Shown here in pieces: positions 1 to 9,959 of a stretch of DNA of 64,000 nucleotides. The number at the start of each line of letters is the position of its first letter. The stretch's first letter is position 1. This DNA comes from Salinicola lusitanus (GTDB lineage: Bacteria > Pseudomonadota > Gammaproteobacteria > Pseudomonadales > Halomonadaceae): NCBI RefSeq assembly GCF_003206045.1, contig NZ_PZJM01000009.1, positions 434,001-498,000 on the forward strand, read 5' to 3'. The translations under genes and the position numbers were made by a program. Below the pieces are notes generated by a model. That model ran no database searches and was not told the origin of the DNA. It was given only the letters and a program-made list of their open reading frames with translations.

Positions 1-52
1 TTTTATGGATTGCTAAAAAGTGGCGGTAGGGGTCGTTACGACCAAAGCACGA

Positions 53-84
53 CGCCCCGCCCCCTTTGCCAAGGGGGCGGGGCG
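53..84. terminator. Strong GC-rich hairpin downstream of ohr
   Basis: A perfect 14-bp stem (53-66 with 71-84) closes a TGCC loop. It lies just past the stop of ohr, which is transcribed leftwards, so it probably ends that transcript. No clear T-run follows on either strand, so classical intrinsic termination is not certain. Nothing else is visible in bases 1-135. Confidence 0.6.
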
Positions 85-135
85 CCGGGATGGGCGCACC
101 CGTGTGAGGCGAGCGTCGGCGCTGCCGACACCGGC

Positions 136-564
136 TCAGACCTCGACGTTGAGCGTCACGTCGATATTGCCGCGGGTGGCGTTGGAGTAGGGGCAGACCT
201 GATGGGCCTTCTCCACCAGCGCTTCGGCCTGCTCGCGCTCCATGCCCGGCAGCTTCACCGTCAGGGTGGCTTCGATGCCGAAGCCGTCACCCTTGGGGCC
301 GATGCCGACTTCACCCTGAATCCGAGTGTCTTCGGGCAGCTTGGCCTTCTCTTTCGAGGCGACCAGCTTGAGCGCACCGATGAAGCAGGCGGAGTAGCCA
401 GCGGCGAACAGCTGCTCGGGGTTGGTGCCGTCACCGCCGGCGCCGCCCAGCTCCTTGGGTGTCGACAGCTTGAGGTCGATGGCACCGTCGGCGGCGGTGG
501 CACGGCCGTCGCGGCCGCCAGTGACGGTGGCTTCGGCACGGTAGAGGACTTTATCGAGTGACAT
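136..564 (-). CDS. ohr: Organic hydroperoxide resistance protein (Ohr/OsmC family)
   Basis: Thiol peroxidase of 142 aa, the usual Ohr length, which reduces organic and fatty-acid hydroperoxides in the cytoplasm using lipoylated partner proteins (family knowledge). Both catalytic cysteines are visible: Cys60 in GYSACF and Cys124 in the [11 protein letters not shown] motif that separates Ohr from OsmC proper. The neighbouring gene on the same strand upstream encodes the cognate MarR sensor OhrR. A palindromic operator lies at 598-617, about 35 bp upstream of the start, and an almost identical one precedes ohrR. Induction by hydroperoxides through OhrR is therefore likely. Identification is secure. 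Confidence 0.96.
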   Translation of the reverse strand: MSLDKVLYRAEATVTGGRDGRATAADGAIDLKLSTPKELGGAGGDGTNPEQLFAAGYSACFIGALKLVASKEKAKLPEDTRIQGEVGIGPKGDGFGIEATLTVKLPGMEREQAEALVEKAHQVCPYSNATRGNIDVTLNVEV

Positions 565-597
565 GGAACTGCTCCTTCGGGTTAAAGATCGTCAGCA

Positions 598-617
598 ATT
601 GAATCGTGCACGATCTA
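598..617. promoter_or_regulatory. Putative OhrR operator upstream of ohr
   Basis: The sequence ATTGAATCGTGCACGATCTA holds a perfect 12-bp palindrome, ATCGTGCACGAT (603-614). It matches 19 of 20 positions of the inverted copy at 1116-1135 in front of ohrR. Two copies flanking the regulator gene, each just upstream of a start codon, indicate the OhrR binding site. Confidence 0.75.
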
Positions 618-655
618 TTGGGGTAAAAAGGGTCTGCGCCAATCGGGCAAACGCT

Positions 656-1105
656 TCACTGAGTGTCGAGTCGCCGACGCAGCCCGTGCAGGGCATCGCG
701 CAGTTCGGCGGCCTCCTCCGGCGTGCACTGGCCCGCGCAGCCGGCGGCATGCGGGACGGCCTTGGCCCGCTCCCGCAGCGCACGACCCTTGGCGGTCAAG
801 GCGATCTCCACCTGGCGTTCATCCTGACGCGAGCGCTGGCGCGTCACCAGGCCGGCCGCTGCCAGGCGCTTCAGCAGTGGCGTCAGCGTGGCTGAATCCA
901 GGTACAGCTGTTCGCCGATCTCCGACACCGTCTGCCGATCCCGCTGCCATAGCACCAGCAGGGTCAGATACTGGGGATAGGTCAGGTCGAGCTCGCGCAG
1001 CAGGCCGCGGTAGAGCTTGTTCATCGCCAGTTGCGTCGAATAGATCGCGAAGCAGAGCTGCGATTCGAGCGCCAGGGCGTTGTCGGTGTCGTTGGGTGTC
1101 GTCAT
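656..1105 (-). CDS. ohrR: MarR-family organic-peroxide sensor/repressor OhrR
   Basis: 149-aa winged-helix MarR protein. The reactive peroxidatic cysteine is at Cys18 in the N-terminal [11 protein letters not shown] segment that defines OhrR. Cys123 and Cys127 lie near the C-terminus. Cys127 corresponds to the partner of the 2-Cys OhrR type known from Xanthomonas, so oxidation probably gives a disulphide that releases DNA. The wing carries [11 protein letters not shown]. The gene is upstream of ohr on the same strand, separated by about 90 bp holding an operator, and has its own operator 11-30 bp before its start. Autoregulation plus repression of ohr is expected. Confidence 0.93.
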   Translation of the reverse strand: MTTPNDTDNALALESQLCFAIYSTQLAMNKLYRGLLRELDLTYPQYLTLLVLWQRDRQTVSEIGEQLYLDSATLTPLLKRLAAAGLVTRQRSRQDERQVEIALTAKGRALRERAKAVPHAAGCAGQCTPEEAAELRDALHGLRRRLDTQ

Positions 1106-1115
1106 GCCGCCAAGA

Positions 1116-1135
1116 TAGATCGCGCACGATTCAAT
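1116..1135. promoter_or_regulatory. Putative OhrR operator upstream of ohrR
   Basis: TAGATCGCGCACGATTCAAT is, in reverse complement, the same motif as 598-617 with one change (G for A in the centre). It sits 11-30 bp upstream of the ohrR start, where binding would block transcription. Confidence 0.72.
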
Positions 1136-1147
1136 CGCTAATTAGCT

Positions 1148-2149
1148 TTATCTATGGTCGCTCGAAAGGCCGCCTATGCCTTCATGCCACCGGTCCCATG
1201 CCGGCCGTGGCGCCAGCGATTCGCGTAGATAGTCGAGAAAGGCGCGCACCTTGCGCGTGCGCAGGCGGCGTTCGGTGGTCAGCACGTGGATATCGCGGCG
1301 GCCGGGCATCACCTCGCCGCGCCACGCCTCCAGCAGCGGCACCAGTTCCCCGCGTGCAAGCGCGTCGCCGATCAGCCAGGTGGGAAACAGCACCAGCCCC
1401 TGCCCCAGCAGCGCGGCGCGCAGCAGGCTTTCGGCATCGTTGCTGTAGAGATTGCCGCTGACCTCAAACGGGGTCGAGCCGCTCTGGTCCGGCGCCTGGA
1501 AATACCAGCGCTGGCGGCCCATCTCGCCTTGGTAGAGCAGGCAGTTGTGATCGCTCAGCGCCTCGGGGGTCCGGGGTTCACCGTGCGCTTCGAGATAGCT
1601 CGGTGCGGCGGCCACCACGTAGTTCATCGCTGCCAGGCGGCGCGCCACCAGCGAGGAGTCGGCCAGGTCGCCGACCCGAAAGGTGATGTCCTGACCTTCT
1701 CTGACCGGGTCGACGACCTGGTCGCTCAGCTGCAGTTCGGCGGTGATGCCTGAATGTTGGCGCTGGAAGGCATGCAGCAGCGGCACTATCTGGCGCTGAC
1801 CGAAGGCGACGGGGGCGTTGATGCGCAGCACGCCGCTGGGCTCGGCGTCGGGGTAGGCCAGTGCCTCCGTGGCGAGATCTAGCCGCTCCAGAATCTCGCG
1901 GATCTCCTCGTAGTAGCGCCAGCCCGCGTCGGTGAGCGCGACGGCGCGGGTGTGCCGGTAGAGCAGCGGCTGGCCGAGCGCCTCTTCCAGCCCGCGAATC
2001 TGACGCGAGACCGAGGAGACCGCGCGGTGAAAATGCCGGGCGGCGGCGGTGAAGCTGCCGGTCGCGGCGACGCGCTCGAAGACGCGCAGCGCATTGAGAT
2101 CCAGCGCGTCGAGAGCCAGCGCCTGCCGCGTTGTCGGTCTGTCCGTCAT
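1148..2149 (-). CDS. LysR-family transcriptional regulator
   Basis: 333-aa LysR regulator. The N-terminal HTH spans about residues 9-68 (DLNALRVFERVAATGSF, AARHFHRAVSSVSRQIRGLE) and is followed by a periplasmic-binding-like effector domain. I chose the ATG at 2149 rather than the in-frame ATG at 2164 because a GAGG ribosome-binding sequence lies at the right distance upstream of it. It is divergent from the SDR gene at 2290, the classic arrangement for a LysR regulator and its target, with about 140 bp between them. The effector is unknown. Confidence 0.9.
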   Translation of the reverse strand: MTDRPTTRQALALDALDLNALRVFERVAATGSFTAAARHFHRAVSSVSRQIRGLEEALGQPLLYRHTRAVALTDAGWRYYEEIREILERLDLATEALAYPDAEPSGVLRINAPVAFGQRQIVPLLHAFQRQHSGITAELQLSDQVVDPVREGQDITFRVGDLADSSLVARRLAAMNYVVAAAPSYLEAHGEPRTPEALSDHNCLLYQGEMGRQRWYFQAPDQSGSTPFEVSGNLYSNDAESLLRAALLGQGLVLFPTWLIGDALARGELVPLLEAWRGEVMPGRRDIHVLTTERRLRTRKVRAFLDYLRESLAPRPAWDRWHEGIGGLSSDHR

Positions 2150-2289
2150 CGAGTTGCGCCTCATGCAATAAAGATTTTCGATGCTTTCGATTGTAGCAAC
2201 GAACAGGCGCTATCAGACTGCGTTCATCGATCCGGCGCACCCCGGATCTTCCTGACTCGATTCCCTGACTCGAAAGGAGGTCATCGACC

Positions 2290-3363
2290 ATGCGTACAGG
2301 AACTGCACTCGTCGTCGGCGCGACCGGCATCACCGGCGGCAATCTGGCGTCTTATCTGGTCGCCAGCGGCTGGACCGTCTACGGCCTGTCACGTCGTGCC
2401 ACCGAGCAGAGCGGCGTGATTCCCGTCGCCGCCGACCTGCTGGACAAGCCCGCCACCGAACAGGCGCTGGCCGGCCTGCCGATCACCCACGTCTTCTACT
2501 GCACCTGGATTCGTCGCGACAACGAGCGCGCCAATGTCGAGGCCAACAGTCAGATGATGCGCAACCTGTTCGCCGCGCTCGAAGCGGCGCCGCTCGCGCA
2601 TGCCTCTCTGGTCACTGGCACCAAGCAGTATCTGGGCTCGTTCGAGGCCTACGGCAGCGGGCGCATCGAGACGCCGTTCCGCGAATCCGAGCCGCGCGTC
2701 CCCGGCGATAACTTCTACTACGCGCTGGAAGACGTGCTGTTCGAGGCCGCCGAGCGCCAGGGTTTTGCCTGGAACGTGCATCGCCCGCACACCGTGATCG
2801 GTTATGCCCGCGGCAACGCCATGAACATGGGCACGACGCTGGCGGTCTACGCTTCGATCTGCCGCGAGACCGGGCGGCCGTTCGTCTTCCCCGGCTCCCA
2901 GACCCAGTGGAACGCGCTGACCGACATGACCGATGCGCTGGTGCTGGCACGCCAGATGGCGTGGGCGGCGGCGACCCCGGGCGCGGCCAATCAGGCCTTC
3001 AATACCGTCAATGGCGACGTCTTCCGCTGGCGCCGGATGTGGCGCGAGATCGGTGAGTATTTTGGTCTAGACAGTCAGGGGCCCGAAGCCTCGGACGATC
3101 CGGAGACGATGCAGCCGCTGGAGAAGCAGATGGCCGGTGCCGAATCGATCTGGCGCGAGATCGCCGCGAAGCACGATCTGGTCGAGCCGGACGTCGCCAA
3201 GCTCGCCTCCTGGTGGCACACCGATGCCGACTTGGGCCGCGACCAGGAGTGCGTCAACGACACCACCAAGTCGCGGGACTTCGGCTTCGACCACTTCCGC
3301 GAGACGCGCGGCGCCTTCTTCGACCTGTTCGATCGTCTGCGCGCCGAGAAGATCATTCCCTGA
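2290..3363 (+). CDS. PRISE-type SDR oxidoreductase (progesterone 5-beta-reductase/iridoid synthase-like)
   Basis: 357-aa extended short-chain dehydrogenase. The nucleotide-binding motif GATGITGG is at residues 10-17. The motifs VTGTKQYLGSFEAYG, FYYALEDVLFEAA, WNVHRPHTVIG and FNTVNGDVFRWRRMW match the PRISE group, enone reductases of plants that are also common in bacteria. These enzymes use NADPH to reduce the C=C bond of enones; the bacterial substrate is unknown. An excellent ribosome-binding sequence (AAAGGAGG) precedes the ATG. It is probably controlled by the divergent LysR gene. Confidence 0.88.
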   Translation: MRTGTALVVGATGITGGNLASYLVASGWTVYGLSRRATEQSGVIPVAADLLDKPATEQALAGLPITHVFYCTWIRRDNERANVEANSQMMRNLFAALEAAPLAHASLVTGTKQYLGSFEAYGSGRIETPFRESEPRVPGDNFYYALEDVLFEAAERQGFAWNVHRPHTVIGYARGNAMNMGTTLAVYASICRETGRPFVFPGSQTQWNALTDMTDALVLARQMAWAAATPGAANQAFNTVNGDVFRWRRMWREIGEYFGLDSQGPEASDDPETMQPLEKQMAGAESIWREIAAKHDLVEPDVAKLASWWHTDADLGRDQECVNDTTKSRDFGFDHFRETRGAFFDLFDRLRAEKIIP

Positions 3364-3414
3364 TCCGGCCTAGGTGATCATTTTTTGATCGGCCGCGGGT
3401 CTTTATCGACAGCT

Positions 3415-3432
3415 AGACGTTGTCGACGATGG
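3415..3432 (+). repeat. Short dispersed repeat, copy 1
   Basis: AGACGTTGTCGACGATGG recurs with one mismatch at 26038-26055, in both cases in the spacer just past the stop of a gene. The match is short and could be chance or a decayed intergenic repeat. Confidence 0.3.
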
Positions 3433-3453
3433 GTCCGTTTCGATCAAAGCAAG

Positions 3454-3482
3454 AAGACCGGCGCCTTCTCGGCGCCGGTCTT
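3454..3482. terminator. Bidirectional intrinsic terminator between convergent genes
   Basis: A perfect 12-bp stem (AAGACCGGCGCC, 3454-3465, with 3471-3482) has a TTCTC loop. It lies between the convergent SDR (ends 3363) and inositol-phosphatase-like (ends 3509) genes, so it can serve both transcripts. T-richness is modest on both sides. Confidence 0.7.
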
Positions 3483-3508
3483 CGTCGTTGAAAACGCTTG
3501 GAGCGTGT

Positions 3509-4348
3509 TCAGACCAGAAAGCTGAACTTCTCGCGCAACTGCTCCCAATGCGCCCGCGAGCTGGCCGCCAGCACCGTGCCCTGATGAATCGTCGGCTGGT
3601 AGGGCGTGCCATCGAGCAGCGCCGAATAGCCACCGGCTTCGGCGTGGATCATCAGTCCCGCGGCGTGATCCCACGGCATCAGCTTGCCGGTGAGCATGAA
3701 GTCGACGAAGCCGAACGCCATGGTGCGGTACTCGTGGCAGGCGCAGCCGAACGCCATCATGCGCTGGAAGTCGGGGAAGGTCGCCGCCAGCTGGTACTGC
3801 TGCGGCTTGGGGAACAGTCGGATCGAGGTCGAGCCGACCATCTCGTCGAACTTGTCGGTATCCGACACCTGCAGCCGGCGCTGGGTGCCGTCGGGGCGGC
3901 CGAACCAGGCTCCCTCGCCGTGGCGCGCGACGATCCAGTCGTCCGCCATGGGGTCGTAGAGCAGCCCGAAGATCGTCTCGCCGAAGCTGGTGGCGGCCAG
4001 GATCACGCCGAACTGGTTGAGCCCGCGGGCGAAGTTCCAGGTGCCGTCGACCGGGTCGATGATCAGCGCCAGTTCGGCGCCGGCGATATCGTCGAGATTG
4101 GCGCTGCCGTCGGCCACCGCCTCCTCACCGATCACCGTCGCCTCCGGCAGCAGCTCGCGAATCGCCGCCGTCATCATCCGCTCCGCCCCTTGGTCGGCAT
4201 CGGTGACCAGATCGTCCGGCGCGCTCTTCGCGCGGATCGCCTCTTCGGAGAGGTTGCGAAAACGCGGCAGGATCTCGGTCTTGGCGGCGTCGCGCACGAT
4301 CTCGATCAACTGCTGTTGCTGCTCGAGGCTGATGGCTCTGGCGGGCAT
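3509..4348 (-). CDS. Inositol monophosphatase family protein
   Basis: 279-aa Mg2+-dependent phosphatase of the IMPase/SuhB/HisN superfamily. The three metal-site motifs are present: GEE at residues 74-76, DPVDGT at 98-103 and WDHAAG at 226-231. Possible substrates include inositol-1-phosphate, histidinol phosphate or PAP; sequence alone does not separate them. There is no obvious operon partner, as the next gene upstream on the same strand is an MFS transporter about 100 bp away. Family assignment is firm, substrate is not. Confidence 0.88.
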   Translation of the reverse strand: MPARAISLEQQQQLIEIVRDAAKTEILPRFRNLSEEAIRAKSAPDDLVTDADQGAERMMTAAIRELLPEATVIGEEAVADGSANLDDIAGAELALIIDPVDGTWNFARGLNQFGVILAATSFGETIFGLLYDPMADDWIVARHGEGAWFGRPDGTQRRLQVSDTDKFDEMVGSTSIRLFPKPQQYQLAATFPDFQRMMAFGCACHEYRTMAFGFVDFMLTGKLMPWDHAAGLMIHAEAGGYSALLDGTPYQPTIHQGTVLAASSRAHWEQLREKFSFLV

Positions 4349-4445
4349 GCGAATCTCCTGGGTCGTTGGGTCTCGTTCCTAGGGTAACCGATTCCAGCGG
4401 CCCGGTTCGTCGGCGTGTGCCGATTTGCGCCGTCAGTCCACGTCG

Positions 4446-5669
4446 TCAATCCACACCCTGGGTCGAGGCCACCTGGCGATCGCGGCCGGCACCCAGCGCC
4501 ATGACCAGGGCGCCCAGCGCAATCGCGCTCACCAGAATGCCCACCACGTTCCAGCCACCGCTCCAGTCGTGCAGCACGCCGACCAGCAACGGCCCCATTG
4601 CCGCCAGGGTATAGCCGATGCCCTGGGCCATCGCCGAGAGGCTGGCCGCGGTGATGGCGTCCGGCGCGCGCAGCGCCAACAGGGTCAACGCCATGCTGAA
4701 GGTGCCGCCCTGGCCCAACCCCAGGATCACGATCCACAGCCATACGCTACCGATCGGCGCATAGAGACAGCCCAGCAGGCCGACCAGGGTGAGCGCCATC
4801 ACCCCGACCAGTACCGCCCGCTGATCGCGCATGCGGCTGCCGATCCACGGCGCCAGGATCGCCGTGATCACCTGCAGCAGGATCGACACCGATAGCGCCA
4901 ACCCTGCGGTGACCGCCGTCAGCCCTCGATCCTGCAGGATCGTCGGCAGCCAGCCGAACACGATGTACGCCAGCGACGACTGCAGCCCCATGAACAGCGA
5001 TACCTGCCACGCCAGCGGATCGTGACGCAGGCGCGCGCCCCGACGGACGGGTACGCGAACGGGTTTGGTGCCCTTGAGCTGCGGCAGCCAGAACAGGGCA
5101 GCGATCACCGCCGGCAGCAGCCAGAACGCCAGCGCGCCCTGCCAGGAGCCGTGAGACACCCCTTGAGAAGCACCCTGCCAGATGCCGCCGAGCTGCTGAC
5201 GCAGCGGCTCGGTGGTGCCCGCGGCAGCGGAGGCGCCGAGATTGAGCGCCACGGTGTAGAGGCCGGTCATGATGCTGACGCGGCGGGGGAAGTCCCGCTT
5301 GACGATGCCCGGCAGCAACACCCCGATGATGCCGATGCAGCTCCCGGCCACCGCCGTACCCAGGAACAGCCCCGCCGTGCCGACCGTTGTAACGACATAG
5401 GGCCGCGCCAGCAGCGCCACCGCCAATACCAGAAGCGCGGCGAACACGCTGCGTTCCGGGCCGATGCGACGCACCAGTTTGGGCGCCAGTGGCGCCGCCA
5501 GACCCAGAAACAGCACCGGCAGGGTGGTCAGGATGCCCTGCCAGCTGGGAGAGAGCGCGAGCGCCTCGGCAATGCTGCCGAGCACCGGCGAGACGCTGGT
5601 CAGGGCCGGGCGGAGATTGATCGCTACCAGCAGCAGTGCGACGAGAGTCAGCACGCTCCGGCGGGGCAT
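4446..5669 (-). CDS. CynX/NimT-type MFS transporter
   Basis: About 407 aa with 12 predicted membrane segments. The first helix holds the family motif INLRPALTSVSPVL typical of the CynX/NimT (cyanate, 2-nitroimidazole) branch of the major facilitator superfamily. I placed the start at the ATG for MPRRSVLTL (5669) because it leaves the usual short cytoplasmic N-terminus. In-frame ATGs at 5693 and 5762 are possible and none has a good ribosome-binding site. The inner-membrane location is clear; substrate and direction are unknown. Confidence 0.85.
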   Translation of the reverse strand: MPRRSVLTLVALLLVAINLRPALTSVSPVLGSIAEALALSPSWQGILTTLPVLFLGLAAPLAPKLVRRIGPERSVFAALLVLAVALLARPYVVTTVGTAGLFLGTAVAGSCIGIIGVLLPGIVKRDFPRRVSIMTGLYTVALNLGASAAAGTTEPLRQQLGGIWQGASQGVSHGSWQGALAFWLLPAVIAALFWLPQLKGTKPVRVPVRRGARLRHDPLAWQVSLFMGLQSSLAYIVFGWLPTILQDRGLTAVTAGLALSVSILLQVITAILAPWIGSRMRDQRAVLVGVMALTLVGLLGCLYAPIGSVWLWIVILGLGQGGTFSMALTLLALRAPDAITAASLSAMAQGIGYTLAAMGPLLVGVLHDWSGGWNVVGILVSAIALGALVMALGAGRDRQVASTQGVD

Positions 5670-5883
5670 CGCGGAAGTCGACAAGAGAACCATCCTTGGA
5701 AATCGAAAGATATTGCTGCACGGCGGCAAGCCAGGGGAGCAAGGGTAGCCGATCGCGTTCAATATCGGGTGGTTCTACGCCAATAGTCGAGGGTGGTAGT
5801 GGTTTTGACTTCTGGAGCGGGGAGCTCAAAGACGCCTCGGCAAGGAGGGCTTTTCCGCTCCGTGTACCGAGCTGCCCCATTTT

Positions 5884-6807
5884 TCATGGTAGGGGATAGA
5901 TCGTGACATGCCGCTCCAGGTCGGCCGTCTGATGCTGGTATTGGCGTGGCGTCATGCCCTTCTGCTCGCGGAAGTGGCGATTGAAATTGGAGAGATTGTT
6001 GTAGCCGACCTGGAAGCAGATATCGGCAACGGAGTGTTCACCCTCCAGCAGTAGTCGGCAGGCGTGGCCGATACGAATACGTCTGAGGAAAGCCACGAAG
6101 GTGTCGCCGGTGGCGTGCTTGAAGAAGCGTGAAAACGTGGAGGGAGTCATGCCGTACCGCTCGGCCAGTCTCGACATGCGCAACTCTTCGTGGGAATGGT
6201 CGTGGATATAGCGCAGTACCGCATCGACCTGCGCTGAGGAGACACCGCTGGCACCGGGGCCATAGCCACGCCCGGAGAGCGTTCGATAATCGCTCTGCGA
6301 CAGGCTACGCAGAATCGCCAGCATGCTGAGCAGCCTGCCGGCATTGTCCTGCTCGCCCATGGTGACCAGCAACTCGCTGCAGCGCGCCGCTTCCTCCCCT
6401 TCGAACTCCACACCCAGAGCCGAGTCCTCGATCAGCGTCGACAGGCAGTTGAGCTCCGGGCAGAGCTCCATCATGTGCTCCAGCCATTCGCCCTTGAACT
6501 GGAGCACGACATCGCGCCCCTCGATGACCGGCCTTGCCTCGTCGGGGTCGCTGAACCAGGCGTGAGGAATGTTCGGCCCTACCAGTACCAGGTTGCCGGG
6601 TCCGAAGCGGCCAATGTAATCGCCCACGAACGCATGCCCCTCCGAGTAACGGATGAGATGCAGCTCGTACTCTGGATGATAATTCCAGCGGGCAATGGGC
6701 GCGGGAAAATCATGGCAGTGCCAGTAGAAGCTGAATTTCGGGTCCTGGGTGACGCTTTCGAAGACAGGCGCACCAAGACGAGTATCGTTGAGCTGCGCAG
6801 CGATCAT
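5884..6807 (-). CDS. AraC-family regulator with cupin sensor domain
   Basis: 307 aa. The N-terminal cupin-like ligand domain holds WHCHDF, YHPEYELHLI and GPNIPHAW. The C-terminal double HTH spans about residues 195-300 with the AraC signature DICFQVGYNNLSNFNRHFRE and PRQYQ. It is divergent from the polyol dehydrogenase/ABC operon starting at 7422, so it is the likely regulator of that operon. The intervening region was later invaded by a MITE-like element. The effector is probably a polyol or sugar (inference from context). Confidence 0.88.
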   Translation of the reverse strand: MIAAQLNDTRLGAPVFESVTQDPKFSFYWHCHDFPAPIARWNYHPEYELHLIRYSEGHAFVGDYIGRFGPGNLVLVGPNIPHAWFSDPDEARPVIEGRDVVLQFKGEWLEHMMELCPELNCLSTLIEDSALGVEFEGEEAARCSELLVTMGEQDNAGRLLSMLAILRSLSQSDYRTLSGRGYGPGASGVSSAQVDAVLRYIHDHSHEELRMSRLAERYGMTPSTFSRFFKHATGDTFVAFLRRIRIGHACRLLLEGEHSVADICFQVGYNNLSNFNRHFREQKGMTPRQYQHQTADLERHVTIYPLP

Positions 6808-6846
6808 GAGTTATCGGAGCCTCTTTATATCAGGCCTGGATGAGGT

Positions 6847-7075
6847 CTAGGTGCTGTCTGAAAAGTCGACGAGCGAAGGCCAGACCGGGGCGCGCAGCTA
6901 GGGCAAAAACCGGCGAAAACGGACCGGGCTGGCGCTCCAGTTTACGGGGCGTCAGTGAGCATGTGACTCGCTCCGCTCGCCCTTCGGGCCGTCCTTCGGA
7001 CGTTCTGAACGTTGTCCAGTGAGCCGATTTTTAACGCCGCATGGGCGAGCGCAGTATTTTTCAGACAGTGTCTAG
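6847..7075. mobile_element. MITE-like element, copy 1 (CTAG-flanked)
   Basis: 229 bp bounded by CTAG on both sides (6847-6850 and 7072-7075). Terminal inverted repeats begin GTGCTGTCTGAAAAG on the left and, in reverse complement, ACACTGTCTGAAAAA on the right. The first 37 bp and a 30-bp internal block (7021-7050) are identical to the copy at 21770-21915, while the middle differs and is longer here. It has no coding capacity. A CTAG duplication and such ends suggest mobilisation by an IS5-family transposase (inference). It sits between the AraC gene and the polyol operon. Confidence 0.72.
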
Positions 7076-7156
7076 GCTCTACCGAAAAGCGACTGCACCG
7101 GTCCTCCTTTCCAGAGCCACTATATATCCTGGAATAGAGCGAAACAGTGGGCTTTT

Positions 7157-7185
7157 ATACCTTGGTATCAGGGTAGACTTTGGTC
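7157..7185. promoter_or_regulatory. Tandem palindromic operator-like sites upstream of the polyol operon
   Basis: Two related sites lie 18 bp apart: ATACCTTGGTAT (7157-7168, an inverted repeat with a 2-bp centre) and TAGACTTTGGTC (7174-7185). The second matches the palindrome found upstream of poxB, the TTT and TRAP operons and the Old Yellow Enzyme gene. They are about 240-265 bp before the dehydrogenase start. The rest of 7076-7421 is AT-richer promoter-like DNA without a gene. Confidence 0.45.
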
Positions 7186-7421
7186 CTGCCAAGCCTATTG
7201 GATAAGCAGAATATTTTTTCTTATCTCCATGAATATCTATACAAAACAACGGGTTGCAAATTGACCCGGTAAAGTCTGCAAAAAAGTATCACTGCCTCGA
7301 AAATTACAGCCTAGCCGCTTTTCCGGCGCGGGGCGTAGGTTCATTGCCACGCCGATAGCGAGGGTGTGGTCGCGCATCGACCGACTCTCGACCCATGCCA
7401 ATATCTCCCGGGAAACGCGCC

Positions 7422-8468
<1,047 letters not shown>

Positions 8469-8522
8469 CCTCGCCAGCCCAGGAAGCACACTGGACCTGA
8501 ACCCACCAAGAGGTGAACAACA

Positions 8523-9956
8523 ATGACCCAGTTCAAGCGTCGCGACATACTGAAAGGAATGGGGGGACTCGCCGGCCTGTCGTTGATGGGGGCGGGGTCG
8601 CTGCGTATGGCCCTGGCCCAGGGGATGGCCAGCGACGAAGCCTGGAAACAGGCCAGCGGCACCACCATCCAGTTCATCTCCGAGAACACTCCGCCGACGA
8701 CTGCGATCGCCGCCAACCTGGACGCGTTCAAGGAGCTCACCGGGATCACCGTCAACATCACCGAGATGCAGCTGGGCGCCCTGGTCCAGAAGGTCGCGCT
8801 GGACTTCGGCGCCGGCCGCAGCGCCTTCGACGTGATCTATGCCGACCCCTACCAGGTGCTGGCGCCCTACCATCGCGGCCTGGTGGATCTCAATACGTTC
8901 ATCAAGGACGGCCAGCAGCCGGTCGTCCCCAAGGGCATCGAGGACTTCATTCCCTCGCAGCTCACCGCCGCCGGCCGGTTCGAGAACGACGAGTCCCTGT
9001 ACGCCCTGCCCTACGATTGCCCGACGATGATCTGGATCTACCGCCGCGATCTGTTCGAGAAGTACCGCGACCAGATGCAGCAGGATCTCGGCTTCGACCC
9101 GATGCCCACGGACGACACCACCTGGGAACAGTACTATCAGATCGCCGCGTGGTTCAGTGACGGCAACGCCAGCGAGGTCAAGTACGGCACCGGCCACCAG
9201 GCTCAGCAGTACGATTCGCTGATGTGCGACTTCTCCAACGTGCTGTTCGCCTACGGCGGTAGCTACTTCGCCAACGGCGAGCAGGTCGGCCTTTACGGCA
9301 CCGACTCCCCCGGCGCCTGCCAGTTGACCAGCGACGCCTCGCTGGAAGCGGCGCGCTTCTACCAGAAACTGCTCAAGGTCGCCCACCCCGGCAGCACCAG
9401 CTGGGACTGGACCGGCGTCGCCAACGCCTTCCAGAACGGCGAGTTCGCGATGATGCCGGAGTGGCACGAATTCGCCGGCTCGTTGGAAGGTTCGGACCTG
9501 AAGGGCAAGATCGGCTATGCCCCGCTGCCCAAGGGTCCGGCGCGCAGCGCCAACCTGTGGGGCGGCACGGGCATCGGCATCAATGCCAACGCCTCGCCCC
9601 AGAAGCAGAAGGCGGCCTGGCTGTTCCTGGTCTGGGCGACCTCGCCGCAGACCCAGTTGATGGGGCTGAAGAGCGAGGTCGGCGGCGGCACCCCGACCCG
9701 CCAGTCGGTCTACGACATGCCGGAGGTCAAGGCGGCCAGCAAACCGCCCACCGACATGCCAAACATGCTCACCGCGGATACCATGCTCACCGCATGGCAA
9801 GACGATCACATCGGTCTGCGACCCAAGATCCCCCAGTGGAACGAGGTCGACACGGTGATCTTCACCGAACTCTCCAAGATGCTGGCGGGGCAGATGTCCC
9901 CCGAGGAAACCATGCAGAGCGCCAAACAGCGCATCGATCGCATCGTGGGGGCGTGA
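8523..9956 (+). CDS. ABC sugar/polyol-binding protein (CUT1 family)
   Basis: 477-aa extracellular solute-binding protein, family 1. The N-terminus (KRRDILKG followed by a hydrophobic stretch ending in MALAQ) looks like a Tat signal, so it is probably exported folded to the periplasm. The body has WTGVANAFQNGEFAMMPEW and WGGTGIGINANA, typical of polyol/sugar binding proteins. It lies 54 bp after the dehydrogenase and directly before two permease genes, so it delivers substrate to them. The ligand is likely a polyol, by context. Confidence 0.9.
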   Translation: MTQFKRRDILKGMGGLAGLSLMGAGSLRMALAQGMASDEAWKQASGTTIQFISENTPPTTAIAANLDAFKELTGITVNITEMQLGALVQKVALDFGAGRSAFDVIYADPYQVLAPYHRGLVDLNTFIKDGQQPVVPKGIEDFIPSQLTAAGRFENDESLYALPYDCPTMIWIYRRDLFEKYRDQMQQDLGFDPMPTDDTTWEQYYQIAAWFSDGNASEVKYGTGHQAQQYDSLMCDFSNVLFAYGGSYFANGEQVGLYGTDSPGACQLTSDASLEAARFYQKLLKVAHPGSTSWDWTGVANAFQNGEFAMMPEWHEFAGSLEGSDLKGKIGYAPLPKGPARSANLWGGTGIGINANASPQKQKAAWLFLVWATSPQTQLMGLKSEVGGGTPTRQSVYDMPEVKAASKPPTDMPNMLTADTMLTAWQDDHIGLRPKIPQWNEVDTVIFTELSKMLAGQMSPEETMQSAKQRIDRIVGA

Positions 9957-9959
9957 GGC

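Noticed and set aside
6129-6776. Several short frames within the AraC gene
   Set aside because: All are shadows of the AraC coding sequence.
6951-7020. Short palindromic runs within the first MITE-like copy as a transcription terminator
   Set aside because: They lie in the variable centre of the mobile element, have no T-run, and are better explained as part of its internal structure.
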